NCBI GenBank assembly: GCA_036172665.1
Contig: CM069872.1
Span: 38,922,101 to 38,986,100, forward strand
Length of the DNA stretch: 64,000 bases
Direction of reading: 5' to 3'
Source of the DNA: Prosopocoilus inquinatus
Taxonomy: Eukaryota; Arthropoda; Insecta; Coleoptera; Lucanidae
Shown piece after piece: positions 10,310 through 23,400 of this stretch. The translations under genes were made by a program, and so were the position numbers. The notes under the pieces are model-generated. The model saw only the letters and a program-made list of their open reading frames with translations. It ran no database searches and was not told the origin of the DNA. Every line of letters begins with the position of its first letter. The stretch's first letter is position 1.

Positions 10310-12751
10310 ACACCACAGTTTATCGGGTGCTTTCTTAACAAAATCTTTTACAGTCCTTTTCACTTCTGTCAGATATGAATAGTGTCTCTCTTTCAAAACG
10401 TAAATTTACTGTTAAAAGGCGCTAGTAAAATTTTTGCTACCCGACAGCCTGACTTTTAGTTACGCCACTGCATGCAACTGAAATAGAAACTGAAACAGTG
10501 TAAGAAAGAATATCTTTTATATTTCTGAAGTCAAATTCAAAATCAAATAGAAAATTAGATAGTGTAAAACGGCTTTCAGTTTTGAATTTTTTTCTTTGTT
10601 TTCTTTATACTTAGTTTTCATTCATAATCTGAGAATTTGTTGTTTCGTTGTCTTGTTTGCTTAAAAGTAATACTTGATGCATTTTATTTTTTACTTATTT
10701 GGTATTGGTTACGAAACCTTTTTTTCATTATTACTGTGTATAAATATTTATGCAGTATGTTTTCGGAAGTATAGCTGAAAACAGACCTTTGAATTTTATA
10801 CAATTGAATCCCTTTTACTACACAAATCAAAATTTAGTGTTTGTTTCTATTATACCGCTGCCTCAGCGATATAGTTAACAAGAATATTTCTTTAAATAAT
10901 TTATTAAGATTAAAAATCTAATGTAGCGAAATGAATCGTTATGATTCTAATTATTAAATTTGAAACAGAAAACTAGACACAACCAAGGGGAAAATTTGTT
11001 AAAATATTGGAAAACTATTAAATTCAAAATCACGAGCGTGTACCAACTTTTAGTAATTTAGGAAACTATTTTTCGTTTCAAAATGAACACAAAAAGAAGG
11101 AAAATTAATCTGCATTTTTTAGATTTATTTCATATTGTATTCTTTTTTATTTTCAGCCACACTTCCAAAAGCAGTTTATAATATATTTATTTTGGCCATA
11201 ATTTCTCATCTTTAAAGAAAGAGTAAAAATCAGTTTCTATAAAACGCAGACTTGAGTTAGTTTATAATTTATGGATAGGCCCCCAAACAGTGGTAGCTCA
11301 GGCTCGCAAAGTTAACGTCCGCCCTTGAGTGCGTGGCACTTGAGAACGGAGAGTCGTGAACTAAAAAGAAAAGAGAGACAATCTTCTGTCCCTAATGGGG
11401 GCGTCTGGTTACTTTATTACATAAAATATCAATTTGAATGAACCACATTTTTTTAAGAAATGTGTCTCATCTATGATTGTTGAAAGTAAAAAATCTAATG
11501 TTAATTTATGTTCTTCTCACCTAATTTTAGAGCAACTTTACGAAAATGTCTTTTACAGTTTCTGCAAGTTTGAAAGACGTTTATGGGCCACATATTTAAC
11601 AATGACAAACAAAGGATTTTTTGTTGTTGTTTCGAATTGTTTAATTTTGTTTGTTATCATCTGATTTTCGTTTTATATTGCGGAGATTTGAGATAAATAT
11701 ACTGTTATTTCTGATTCTTTTTCGAATAATTCAATTTTGCTTTTTAATGTTGCCTATTCATTTCTTTTGACAACTTGTTTAAATTTTTTCACTCCTAACG
11801 AAGCTATCAAGCGATAGCGAAACGTAGAGCGTTCCTTGCGAGTTTGCAGTGTCGGTTTTAAAGTTTAAAAACTATTTTCTTAGGAGTATTATTTTTTAGG
11901 TACGTTCATGGGCTGCCACTTTTATATACATTTACCTACATAACAAAAACTTTTCAATCATCCTTGCATATATGCAACCAAACATCGTTGTAGGTTACAT
12001 GATGGGTTTATTTCTTAATTGATTTCTAGTTTCTTATTACTTATTTAAAAAACCTCTTATAGATTATATCATATACAATAATAAAAGTGGAAATAGAAAA
12101 TTTGAGAAATAATAATAACAAATATAACAGACAGGAAGACGTAAAATACCTAGAATTCTGATTCTTAATTGTATTTTTTTTATTGTGTAAATGGTCTTAA
12201 TAAATGAAATAACGGGTCTTCAGTCTTCATGAATATCAAAAATGTTGAGGAAATCCTTTTTTAATTGTTCCGTTGAATGATTGCTGAGAATTGTAGTATC
12301 TGTTTTCTCAAGCTCAATTTTTCTTCTATCAATCATTGAAATCGTAGTTTATAAATTTATTCATTACATTTGAAAGGTAAATAATCTTAAACTAAATAGA
12401 CAGTTTTATAATTTACCTACCTATACTAAATGACATGACATTTAAAAAAAAAATATGACCATATTTTTACAATTAATCTTTTTATTTTATACACTCGCAT
12501 ATTCGAGTTAATTTAACAATATTTATTAAAATGAACGTACCTAAGAGTCTATTAAGTAATTGTACACCTAAATACATCTATTTGTCGTCAGCTACGTATG
12601 CAATAACGTTTTATTGTTCATAAAATATACCAATCGAAATAAATTATTAAAATGTTTCATGATAATAATATATTATCACTAATACTTTCTATGATCAATA
12701 TCAAACATTGGAATGGCTCTTCTCGTTAATTATCACTAGAATATCACATTT
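10310..12751. other. Intergenic DNA, no gene seen
   Basis: Only short AT-rich frames. At 11795-11823 there is CTAACGA, a 6-bp hairpin (GCTATC/GATAGC, loop AAGC) and GAAAC, reminiscent of a decayed hammerhead core but lacking stem III. At 11290-11345 a GC-richer stretch has no assignable function. The 3' untranslated region of the SLC46-like gene should extend into the right end; TTTATT at 12610-12615 is a possible minus-strand AATAAA signal. Confidence 0.35.
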
Positions 12752-14447
12752 TTAAAGCTTGTATTTCTCCATTTCAAAAGCGGCGTTCTCCACGCCCAGG
12801 AACTGTGACGCAAACGATTGTTCTGTCGGTGGGGGCGCGTCGTTTTGGGGCACGTTTCCGTTAATATTCTTGTCATTCTGTGCCTTTTCGGCATCGGCGG
12901 CGACCCTCTTGGCTTCCTTTTTGTGTTGAATGTACATCCACCTGCGAAATTGCATTTGTAACTATTTTTTTCTTTACTTCAAGCCGATTAGTTTTACCCG
13001 AAAATGATTACCGCCGGAATTGTTAGGGCACCCCCCAAGAGCAGGAAAGCTCCTGGCATTGTTTCCATAGTTGCCGCGTAAGTCGCACTGTACATTGGAC
13101 CGTAAACCAAGGGCATAAGTGCTTCGCATACACCGAAGAGCGAATTCACTTTACCTAAAATCGAGGAAGGAAGATTTAAAGAGATGCAATTTTCAGTTGT
13201 TCGAGCTTACCTAATTCATCAGCTGGAACTAGTTTGGATGCTATCGATCTCATTGCAATGAAGGATGTTCCGTTGAATATTTCTACGATGGATCCTGAAA
13301 GCACAGAATATTGTGAAAAATAAATAAAAACGAGGAAAGAAAAACAGAGGTGTTGAAGTTAGAAATTATTCTTGCGTAGGATATATCCACAGTATGGTCT
13401 GATATGTCGAAATGACAGTGTTTTTTTATGGCTTTCCCCTTTTGTCAATTATGTTTCCCAAATCATCAAATGGCTTTCCTATTTGACATAAGACTTGGTT
13501 TTTGGAAAACTGTTAAATGATTTGTTACAGAGAGACACGAAAGGTGCTTTCCTCTTGCCACAAATCACACCTCAGATCAGATAAACGTCACTTCTGTTAA
13601 GACGAACAAGTAAGGGTGGATGTATATTTCGACTTGGCACTTAATGGAAGTGGTCAAGTGGCAAGGTGGGGGATGGAAATCGCAGTGCAACGTTATTTGT
13701 TCATGTCAACGGAAATGAAGTTTAGGTGATCTGAGGTAAGATTTACGGCAAAAGGAACGCAGCTATAATTGACAAAAGAAAAGAAAGAATCTATTAAGTT
13801 ATTTGATAATTTAAAAAGAAATATGTCTGAAGTGTCTCACTCTTTTAGAAAAGAGACGTTCGATTTATTTTAATTAAAATCCTTCAGTCACTGACATTTA
13901 ACTTCCCCAATTATTTTCGCGATGACACCGCAAGTTACTATTACATAATACGTTCGATCTCCAGTTAGCCATCAAACAAACAAGAATACGAATGCTTATA
14001 TAAGAAATTAGATTCAAGGAAACTGTGCAAGGCAGAGACTGTATAAAAATGCAACCGCAAACAAAACACGTTCGTGCTTTCCGCCTGGCACAGAGGCTAA
14101 GGACGCTGTCGTCCAGTTTCCTAAACCTAATCACAACGAAGGACTCACCCAAATAAAATATCAGGGCTGTTTTTGCGAACGTGTAGACGAAGCTGGAAAG
14201 TACTTTGCTCAAACTGGAGATCACGCCGATTAAAGCATCGTCGATTTTCAACATGTGGCTGAAAAGACCCACCGAGATTCCAGTGCCTATAACAAAACGT
14301 TTCATAAGTTTCTTGTTTTAATTTTGTAAACTGAAATTAGCTCACCTATTAAGCTCGTTAGCATGTTGTAAGTTGAGTAGATGCTGAAGTCTAGCTCGTC
14401 CCAGTTGAAACGAAATCGTGTGAATAAGTAAAGTACAACCATTTCAC
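12752..14447 (-). CDS. SLC46-like transporter, coding exons 2-6 cluster
   Basis: Exon 2 (14346-14447) encodes [20 protein letters not shown] and the start of the next membrane segment. Exon 3 (14149-14286) encodes [20 protein letters not shown] and following helix. Exon 4 (13211-13294) encodes [20 protein letters not shown]. Exon 5 (12998-13154) encodes [20 protein letters not shown] and the last helices. Exon 6 (12752-12941) encodes the hydrophilic tail ending EMEKYKL and a TAA stop. Introns here are only 59 to about 850 bp, in contrast to the 12.7-kb intron before exon 2. Confidence 0.85.
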
Positions 14448-17400
14448 CTGTACAAAGAAAAGAAAAAACAAATTTACATGTATATTTTTAATTGATGATA
14501 CTTTCTTAAGCTTTTATAGCGTTTATTAGCTATCGTTATTAAAGGAGATGAAATCAAAATTGGTCCTGCAAATACATTAATTAAGGCAGTTTGAAACAGC
14601 CTCAAGAGTCTACAACAAATATTTAAAACCAAGTACGTTTGGGCCATAGATATGGTTCGGTAACAGTGCACATTCTAATTTCGACATTAACTTAAATTAA
14701 ATTTTGATAAATCTTGGTAGTGTAAAATGGCCTTTATTCTGTAAAATTTGGATTCCCTTTTGCATTATAATTATTGCAATCATCTTTCTCGTCGTAATTC
14801 ATTGTCATCACAATCAGTGTTAAGAAACATTGCTTTATTTCTTACTGTTAAGTAGATTTTACTTAACATAAACAACTTTCCTTTGATTTCTATGCTATGG
14901 GATGTCGCGCTTTCATAATCTATTTTGCAAATAAAACAAGTTGGAAGAAAGTTCCAACAAGAATTAGTTTTATGAACACTCTCCATTTATACAGGATGTT
15001 AATAAAAATATTGTACACACTTCGGCGAATGGTAGTAGAGATCAAGACAAGAAAAAAATTGTAATAAGCCCAGGTTTTAGAGATATGCGATTTTGAAATT
15101 TTGGTTTCGGCGTGAGCCAGAGAATATTATATGTGTGAAATAAATCACATATGTCGCAGTTATATTCACTTAAACTCTTATGGCCATCAAAATCTCCAGA
15201 GCTAATTCAACTGTTTTTTTTCTTTCTTTAGGGAGTATTCGAAAGATATTGATTATACCATAGAAGTTAACACAGAAGATGAACTATGACGGAGAATTGC
15301 CAACAACTAAGAAATCTAGAAACTTTCAATCAAATGAGCTAGTTTCATAGATGATGACTGCAAATTTGCTTATATTACAAGAGCAATGATGGTTTGAACA
15401 TTCTGTGGTAGCTTTAAGATTGTTGTAAATGCGCTATTGGTTTTCATATATAATTTTTTTTCTGATTTCGCTCTCCACTATCACCTGTCAGAGTATGTAT
15501 TAAAGTTTCTTTATTAACAGCCTGTATATTTAATTTATTTATTCTTCCATTATAATTAAATAATAGGAATGACAGTTTGCAGATTCTGTAGTAGTTTTAA
15601 GATTGTTTTAAATGTGCTAAATGCGTTGTTGGCTTTCGTATATAAACTTTTTTCTGATTTCGATCTCTACTATCACCTGTCAGAGTGTGTAGTAAAGCCT
15701 GCATATTTCATTTATTTATTCTTCCATTATAATTAAATAATACCTACTCCTAATAAATATCGTAATTAAAAATCTTCCGAAATTTATGTTTCATTAAACA
15801 ATTTATAAAAAGTTTCCTGAAAATTAGCGCCGATAAAAAGCAATCCAAGGTAAGCGAAAGTTCATTGCAACCCAATTCAAATCGAGGTTTTTCAGACTTA
15901 ATTGAATATGGGCTAAGATCTTTGACTTGTCATGGAAATTATTACTTCTATAAAATACGTAGAAAATTTGTATTAATAACACTAGCCTGCGAAGGTTTTG
16001 CGGATGACATAAAACTAGGTGTATGTAGTAGATTTGGTGTTCCTGAGTTCGAGAAAAATATAATAATTTTTCATTACGCGCCACTTTTTTTTAAATAACA
16101 ATATTTCAAAGTACGTTTTTCAACCATAATTTTCAATAAGCCAACTGTTACTCACTTGTTTGCACATTTCCACTTGTTATTATTGACAAATGTGTGCTTA
16201 AATGTTTATACATTTCATGCTATACAAAATATTAGTTTGTACTATACCGTGTGTTCCTGTTTAAGCAAATATTGAGAAAAAAATTAATGATAAGGTAAAT
16301 GTTACTAAAAGACGTTGTCTAAATGATTCTAACAGTTTTGTCACATTTGTGGTTGAACCCAAAAAAACACCAAAATAGGTTTGCTATATCCAAAGTTCCT
16401 TATAACCGGTAAATAAAAACAAGGTATGTATTTAGTAGGGTTATAACCGAGTTTTCTACAAACGGATTCACTACAGTCGACCTCCATAACTCAAACTTCA
16501 ATGGACCGGAAAATTACGAGTTATAGAGATTTCCAGTTAAAGAAATAGATAGCAGTTACATATAATTTGCAAGGATCATCACTAAATTTCGACTTACAGA
16601 AAACGTTGATTCGTGGAGGTTCGATTAAAGAGGTGCGACTGTATATTTTTGGAAGTAAAAAGAAGAACTTTTGTTAATTCGAGAAAATTTACTGAATTTT
16701 TAATCTAAAATATCAAAGAAAATAGTTTTTAAAACTTTTACTGGACAGTTTTAAAATTGGGCAAAAATCGACTTCAATTAGAATAACAAAATTGATTCTC
16801 ATTTCCAATCGTCACTTGTTTTTTTAGTATATTCTGTCGGTTCAGGTAAATCTCTAAAACGTTTGCAATTAACATTTTTTTATATGTCTGATAATAAAGT
16901 GTACAAGTACTGTACAAAAACCTCTAAAAAGTTTAATTTTTTTTGGAATCCTGACGTGATAGAAAAAAACTAATAACAGATTCTTTTTTATAATGTTGCA
17001 ATCTTTGAAGAGCATATAGTCTTATCTCATCCGCAAAAAAAATATATTTTTTCGCAGGCTAGTGTAATTGATCGGAAAAGTTTTTTTATTCATCGTCAAT
17101 ATTAAATGTTCGTTAATTATTTCTGCTTTTACTAAACAAAAACTAAACGGAAACAAATCTTATGGGCTCATTAAAAGTGTAACAAAATGTAATCAAAATG
17201 TGTTTTTGTGAAGAAAATTGTATTTAAGATAGTTTTCCAAATCAGCAATTTTTGGTAATTTCTATTTCTCGGATTCCCGCCAACTTTTAAGTCATTAACC
17301 TGCGTTCGTTTATTCACTTCCCCTCACTCTGTTTTACTTTTTTCGCACTTTTGTCTACTTTTACTTGAGGCGAAAAAATAGTCTAACGTTGGGTTTCACA

Positions 17401-20400
17401 AAAAAATTGTTAATCAGCGATTAATTTAATTCTCTGATTAAGGAACGTCATTGAACGTCATTTTTGTGAAACTGGGGGTTAGTGCAGTTGAATAGGGCGA
17501 GGCACAAATTAGAGCCAGCACCAGGGCCAGCACTCGCGCACAGCTTATTATGTTTTACTTTTTTCTACTTTTGCGTTCCTAATTTTTTTCTACTTTTGTG
17601 TTGCTAAATTTTTTCTATTTTTATCTTGCTTTTGTTTACTTTTACCTGAGACGAAAAAATAGAGTAAATATAGTTGAATAAACAAATGTGGCATAAAGTG
17701 GTTGTCTTGCTTTTAATTTGATTGTTGCAGTAAATTTTTCCTCGCAAAAATCAATAATAAAATTTCTTCCCCTATATTACAAATTTTATGACTGACATTG
17801 TACACAAATTTCACTTTCATCGAGCTGGTAGAGAACGTAAAAATTAAGAGTAAATTATAATGTACTAGATGTATGGATAATGAGAATAAAATTAATTTTC
17901 GTTGACAACTTAACAACTTTTAAGTTTAAGTTTTATGTTCTGTCCATCGTTATGCAGAGATATTTTATTTACATTGAATAAGTTCTATTCGTTTTAGATA
18001 AATCGCATGAAAATTTGCACATTTAATGAAAATTATAACATTTCCGTTGGAGTTCTGAAGTTCTGAGTTCCTGGAAAGGTACACAGCATTCTCTATATAG
18101 CTATTTTGGCACTAATTGGGGCCCCATCAGCAGGATATCGCGGTTTAAGTTTTAAAAGTCGTAATCGATAAAATGCTTTCTCAATCATTTTGCACTACCT
18201 TTGGACACCAAGCACTAAGGGCCGATTTTTAATCGAAGTTTAACTTAGATACCAACAACTCAGACGACTTTTACATACAGAAGTGGAAAATAAAGAAAAC
18301 GATAGACCAGGTAAAATTAAGTAGACGATCACATGGGAAGAATTTGGACGAACAATTATTTTAACAAAAATCAAAAATTGTTTTATTGGAGTCTCGAATG
18401 AGGAAACCCGGGGAGGATATTCTGAAAAATATAAAAAAGGATAAACACGGAAGGAATAACGAGAAAAGATAAAATAATGAGAAGATAGATCCAACATTTG
18501 CAGCAAATTTTAGAGGAAAACATGAAGCGAGAAATGACGACAGAATAACGTCCGATAGACTAATTAATGACCGAGGTCATCGTCGTCGCAAATCTGAATG
18601 GCGTTTTCCAAGGTCGGCAAGCTATTATGGTCGCACGTAATACTGACGATCAAAAGATTGAAAAAGAAGTTCTCATTGGGAAAACCTTGTTAACTACGAA
18701 GAAGTAACTACCATTCCGCCTGATGAACATTAACTGTTTCCCCGTCAACATTAAGAAAGGGACGATCTTGCGAAGCTGCGCCAAGGTGACCTCCATCTTC
18801 CGCCAACTTGAGGTAAACGTATAAGAGACGAAGGTCCCAAATAAGTTGTTGGAGAAATCATGTCGACAGCCCAGTAATTGACTTCGGAGCAGAAGACAAG
18901 GAACCTGTTCGGTCGCTATCAAGATGTGTTCGAGGTGGAAAATTGACCGAAGGGAAGAACCGACGTTGTCAAACACATGATAGAGATCGGGGAAGAAAGT
19001 CCCATCCATCAAACTCCAGGGAGGTTTCCGTTCGCAAAATGTGAGAAAGTGGAAGGCGTTGTTCGCGAAATGGAAAAGGACAACGTAATAGAACCATCAA
19101 GCAACCCAGGCGTCACCAGTAGTGCTTGCGAAGAAGAAAAATGGAGGCACAAGGATCTGCGCAGAGTATCGGTTGCTCAACAATGTCACTAAAAAGGACA
19201 GTTATCCCCTGCCAAGGTTGATGATACCTTGCATACTCTGGCCGGCTCCAAGATCTTCTCCACTTTGGATAGTGGCAAGTGGAGATAGCGCCTGAAGATC
19301 GAGAAAAAACAGAATTGTCCCTTAGTATGGATCTATGGTAACTCACGGTGCTGCCGTTCGGGTTATCTAATGCCCCAGCGACATTCGAGACGCTAATGGA
19401 GACGGTTCTGTCCTAGTCAACGTGCATGGTGTATCTGGACGACATAATTGTGGTGGGAAAAACGTTCGACGACCACCTGAAGAACCTGTAAGGAGTGTTC
19501 CAGCGACTCCGCGGAGCTGGACTGAAGCTTAGTCTCAAGAAGAACCACTTATTCCAGAAGGAAGTTAATTATCTGGGCCATACTGTTAATGGAAATGAAA
19601 TCGCTGTGGACCCGGTGAAGATTCAGGTGGTGAGGAACAGGCCAACGCCTAAAAATAAACACCAGATAATGAGTTTCCTAATCTGTGTAGTTACTACCGG
19701 CGCTGTGTTCCCGGAGTTGCAGACATCGCTCATAAAACTCACCGAAGACGGTCGCCCGTTTGAATGGGATTAGCACTGCCAAATTAGTTTCGAACAAGTA
19801 AAACAGTACTTGGTAAGCGTGCCTATTTGATAAACGTGACTATTCTGAGTTACCCTCTCTCAGAAGACAAGTTTGTCGTGGACACAGATGCTAGCAATGT
19901 TAGGATCGGTGGCATAATCTCCCAGATACAATATGGGCAAGAAAAAGTGATCGGTTATTTCGGTCAATTTCTATCAAAATCGAAGCGAAATTATTGCGTC
20001 ACTAGAAGAGAATTGCTAGCCGTGGTAGAAACGATAGAATATTTTGCAAGTAGTTGTATGGCAGACACTTCCTTCTGAGAACGGTCCATGCCGCTCTAAA
20101 ATGGCTTCTAGGACTCAAGAATCCTGAAGGACAAGTCGCGCGGTGGATCGAATAACTTCGGGAATACGATTTTGAGATTCAGCATCGGGCAAGAACTAAC
20201 CATAGGAATGCCGATACTTTATCGAGAAGACGATGTGCTGAAGACTGTTACCGTCTGGAGGAGAAAGTAGCCAAGGCTGCGAAGACAGCTAAATGGCAAG
20301 GTGAAGAATTGCGGCGAAATCAGGATTTGAAATTGGTGCTGGAATGGAAAAGTAGAGAGGCAAGGTCTATTTGGGAAGAGATAGCACCGTATACACCATC

Positions 20401-23400
20401 CGTAAAATCAAACTGGGCCCAGTAGGATTCCATAGTACTGGATCATGATCTTCTGAAACGAAGCATCGAGCACCAAGAAGGCACGAACAGAAGACTCAGT
20501 TACTGATTCCCAAGAATAGGGTGCCAGAAGTTCTGAGGGAGCTTCATAATGGAACTTCGGTAGGGCATCTGGAAATCAAGAAGACTGTGGAGAAGGAGCG
20601 CGAATGACTCTACTAGGTGAACTGCAAGGAGGACGTAAAGAATTGGTGCAGCCAGTAACGGTCCGCATAGATGAGGCAAGGCTCCTATAAAATAGTATAA
20701 CGGTTGGAAGTCCTTTTGAAAGAATTGCCATAGACGTAGCCGGGCCATTCCCAGAAACGAAAAGTGGAAATAAATACATCATCGTGGTAATGGACTACTT
20801 TAGCAACTGGGTTGAAATATTCGCTCTATCAAACCTGGAGGCGTTCACTATTCAGTATTCGGTTAGTATGGTACATCCAACTACATTCAGATCATGGAAG
20901 GAACTTTGAATCGGCTTTGTTCAAAAACGTGTGTGTATTAGAAAAACTACAACCACTGCACTTCAGTCACAGTTGGACGGAATGGTGGAAAGATTTAATA
21001 GAATCATCAACAGACATTTTGTCCAAAGTCTTCTCCGACTGGGACACACGTACATTCTCTATTGCGACGAAAATTTTTCTGAACTAATTAATGGAAGGAA
21101 GAAACCAGAAGAAGCGGCTACTAAATTGAATTTAGAAAAGACCTTAGAACAAGATGAGGTTAAGGCGAAAAAAATATAATTTCTACAAGAAGAAAGAAAA
21201 CAAAAAACTATTAGAAATCCTAGACATAGTTAAACAGGAGAGAAGTCACCACTTGACCAGGGGATGGGAAAACCCCAATTTCTAAGAAGGGTTGCTATCA
21301 GGTTGGAGAAATAACTCTACGAAATTTGATAGAAAAAACTATACGAAAGAACATTTATTATTAAACAAAATAAACAGCTAAAATAAACTCAGGTCTTTTT
21401 CGTTCTAATACTAAGTTTAGGTACTAATGAGAAGTGACAAGGAAAAGACGTCGCTTTAAGCAGTAAGCTCAATGCCAACGGAATTATCTCTGATAGTCCA
21501 TCGAAACTTCAAATTTTATTTTTCTAATGCAAAGAAAAAGTAAAAAAAAGACGACAAGGTTACACAAAGTCACAATTTTGATTTATTGTGTCGAGATCAG
21601 TGGCGCAAAAGTCGAGCATGTGTGCGACAAAAAAAATAATATTCAGGTATACATACATCTAATACTTATTGGCACGCTACCTACAAATCAAGGTCTTTTA
21701 TCCATGCATAATTTTTGTTTATTAGAAAAAAGAAAAAAAAGTGTGAACTATTGACGAAAAACAAAATTGTTTTGTTGTATCAGACCGAGTTCAAGGACAA
21801 GATTTTGTAATTTCGGTTATGTCACATCAAGTTGGTGCAAAATCACGTCTTCACCACAAGGTGGATCTAATGAAATAAGTGTCAGTGATAAAAGTATTTT
21901 TCCGGGTATTCAAACATCAAAAATCCTTTACTTTAGAAATGACCTAGAAATAGAATATCGTTTTTCAACACTTGACTTTGAAATGAATTTCGCAGAAAAT
22001 AATTTCAAACTGAAGTTATTAATTAAGAAAAATCAAATTACATGATGAATTATTACGTCTTCTACGTATTATTTAATGTTATGTACTTAAATGAATAAAT
22101 ACAATTAATTTATCAATTAGTTTATTGACTGACAAGTTGAAATAATTGTATTATTAAATACAGATTTTCTCCGACATTAAAATGATATTTACGTTGCTAA
22201 TGCCGGCTTATGTAATCCCGAATTATCAGAATAACAAAACACAAAAAATCAAAATCACTAAATTGTGAATGAAATAAACTAACTGATTACTTTTCCAGAG
22301 CCGGCTTCTGAATGCAGACGTGTATAGGAACGTGTATAGAACACAGTTGGAGGTGACGTATGTGAATTGCCGGATATTAAACGTCAACACATGACTCGTT
22401 ACATAACGCCGTAGATATTGTTTATTGTGTTCTTAAATTTTCGCATAGATCGAACCGTAACAAAGGGAACTTTTGATTCAACAATTAACATTCACATTCG
22501 CGTTCCCACTAAATTATGTATTTTGTTCAACTTAAAATGGATTACAGTGCAGTACATAACTTTCATTCGGATATATTCTGGAATTTCACGTTTTTTTTTT
22601 GTTTTTGTATTAAGGCGAGTACACACCAAGCGCGTCTATTCGCGCTTTGCCGTGCAAAACGTGTGCGAACAAAATTTGTGTGTTCGCAGGACTGTCTAGA
22701 CCAACCAAATGCGTGGTTGTTTGCCCATGTTCGGAAATGTTCCAAGTTTAGGGCGTGAATAGCATAAAATAAAAATCGGTCCAAATCGAGCGTGCACGAA
22801 CAAGTAAATTTCTTTGATGTATGTACCAATGTCAGGCGCATAATGTTTGCGAATGCTTGTTCGTGCATGTTTTGCGAGGGCAAAGCGCGGTGGGCGCAAA
22901 CATTTGTCATCGAAATAACCAAATTTGGCCAAACATTATCATCAGGCTTCATGTTACAAAAGAGAATCATGATGTTGTAACTACACGTAACTACATGACA
23001 GAGTATTATCGTGTCTTAAAAGCATTTTTTTATTCACGACCGGAAGTAGAACACAGAAAGTTTCGGTGATACGTCAAATTCAAGAAAAGCTACTCATAAG
23101 CTAAATGAGGCTGCCAGAGAGAAATTTATGACATTTCTCTCTGGCAGTAAAAATGATGAACTCTCTAGTGAGTCATTACAGTCTCATTTAGCTTATGAGT
23201 AGCTTTTCTTGAATTTAAAGACAGCGGATACTACGTTCAGCACTACTTGCAATACTTGTTCTACCATTTTTAAGTAATTATTTTTCTTTAAAATGATAAA
23301 TTTAAATTGGTTTTAAACATAAGTTTGTGTTGTTAAATTAAGAATGTCAACGACTACTACTTATTTCAATTGTCAAAAGTGATTCATTAATTCGTATTTC

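Noticed and set aside
11795..11826. CTAACGA, a 6-bp hairpin and GAAACGTA resembling a hammerhead
   Set aside because: G5 is replaced by A and there is no room for a stem III loop between GAAAC and GUA, so it cannot form the fold; at most a decayed relative.
13898..14148. Frame downstream of SLC46-like exon 3
   Set aside because: Intron read-through after the donor at 14147-14148; the hydrophobic stretch is not conserved in the family.
14078..14150. CTGGCACAGAGGCTAAGGAC, tRNA A-box-like
   Set aside because: No B box or cloverleaf could be formed around it.
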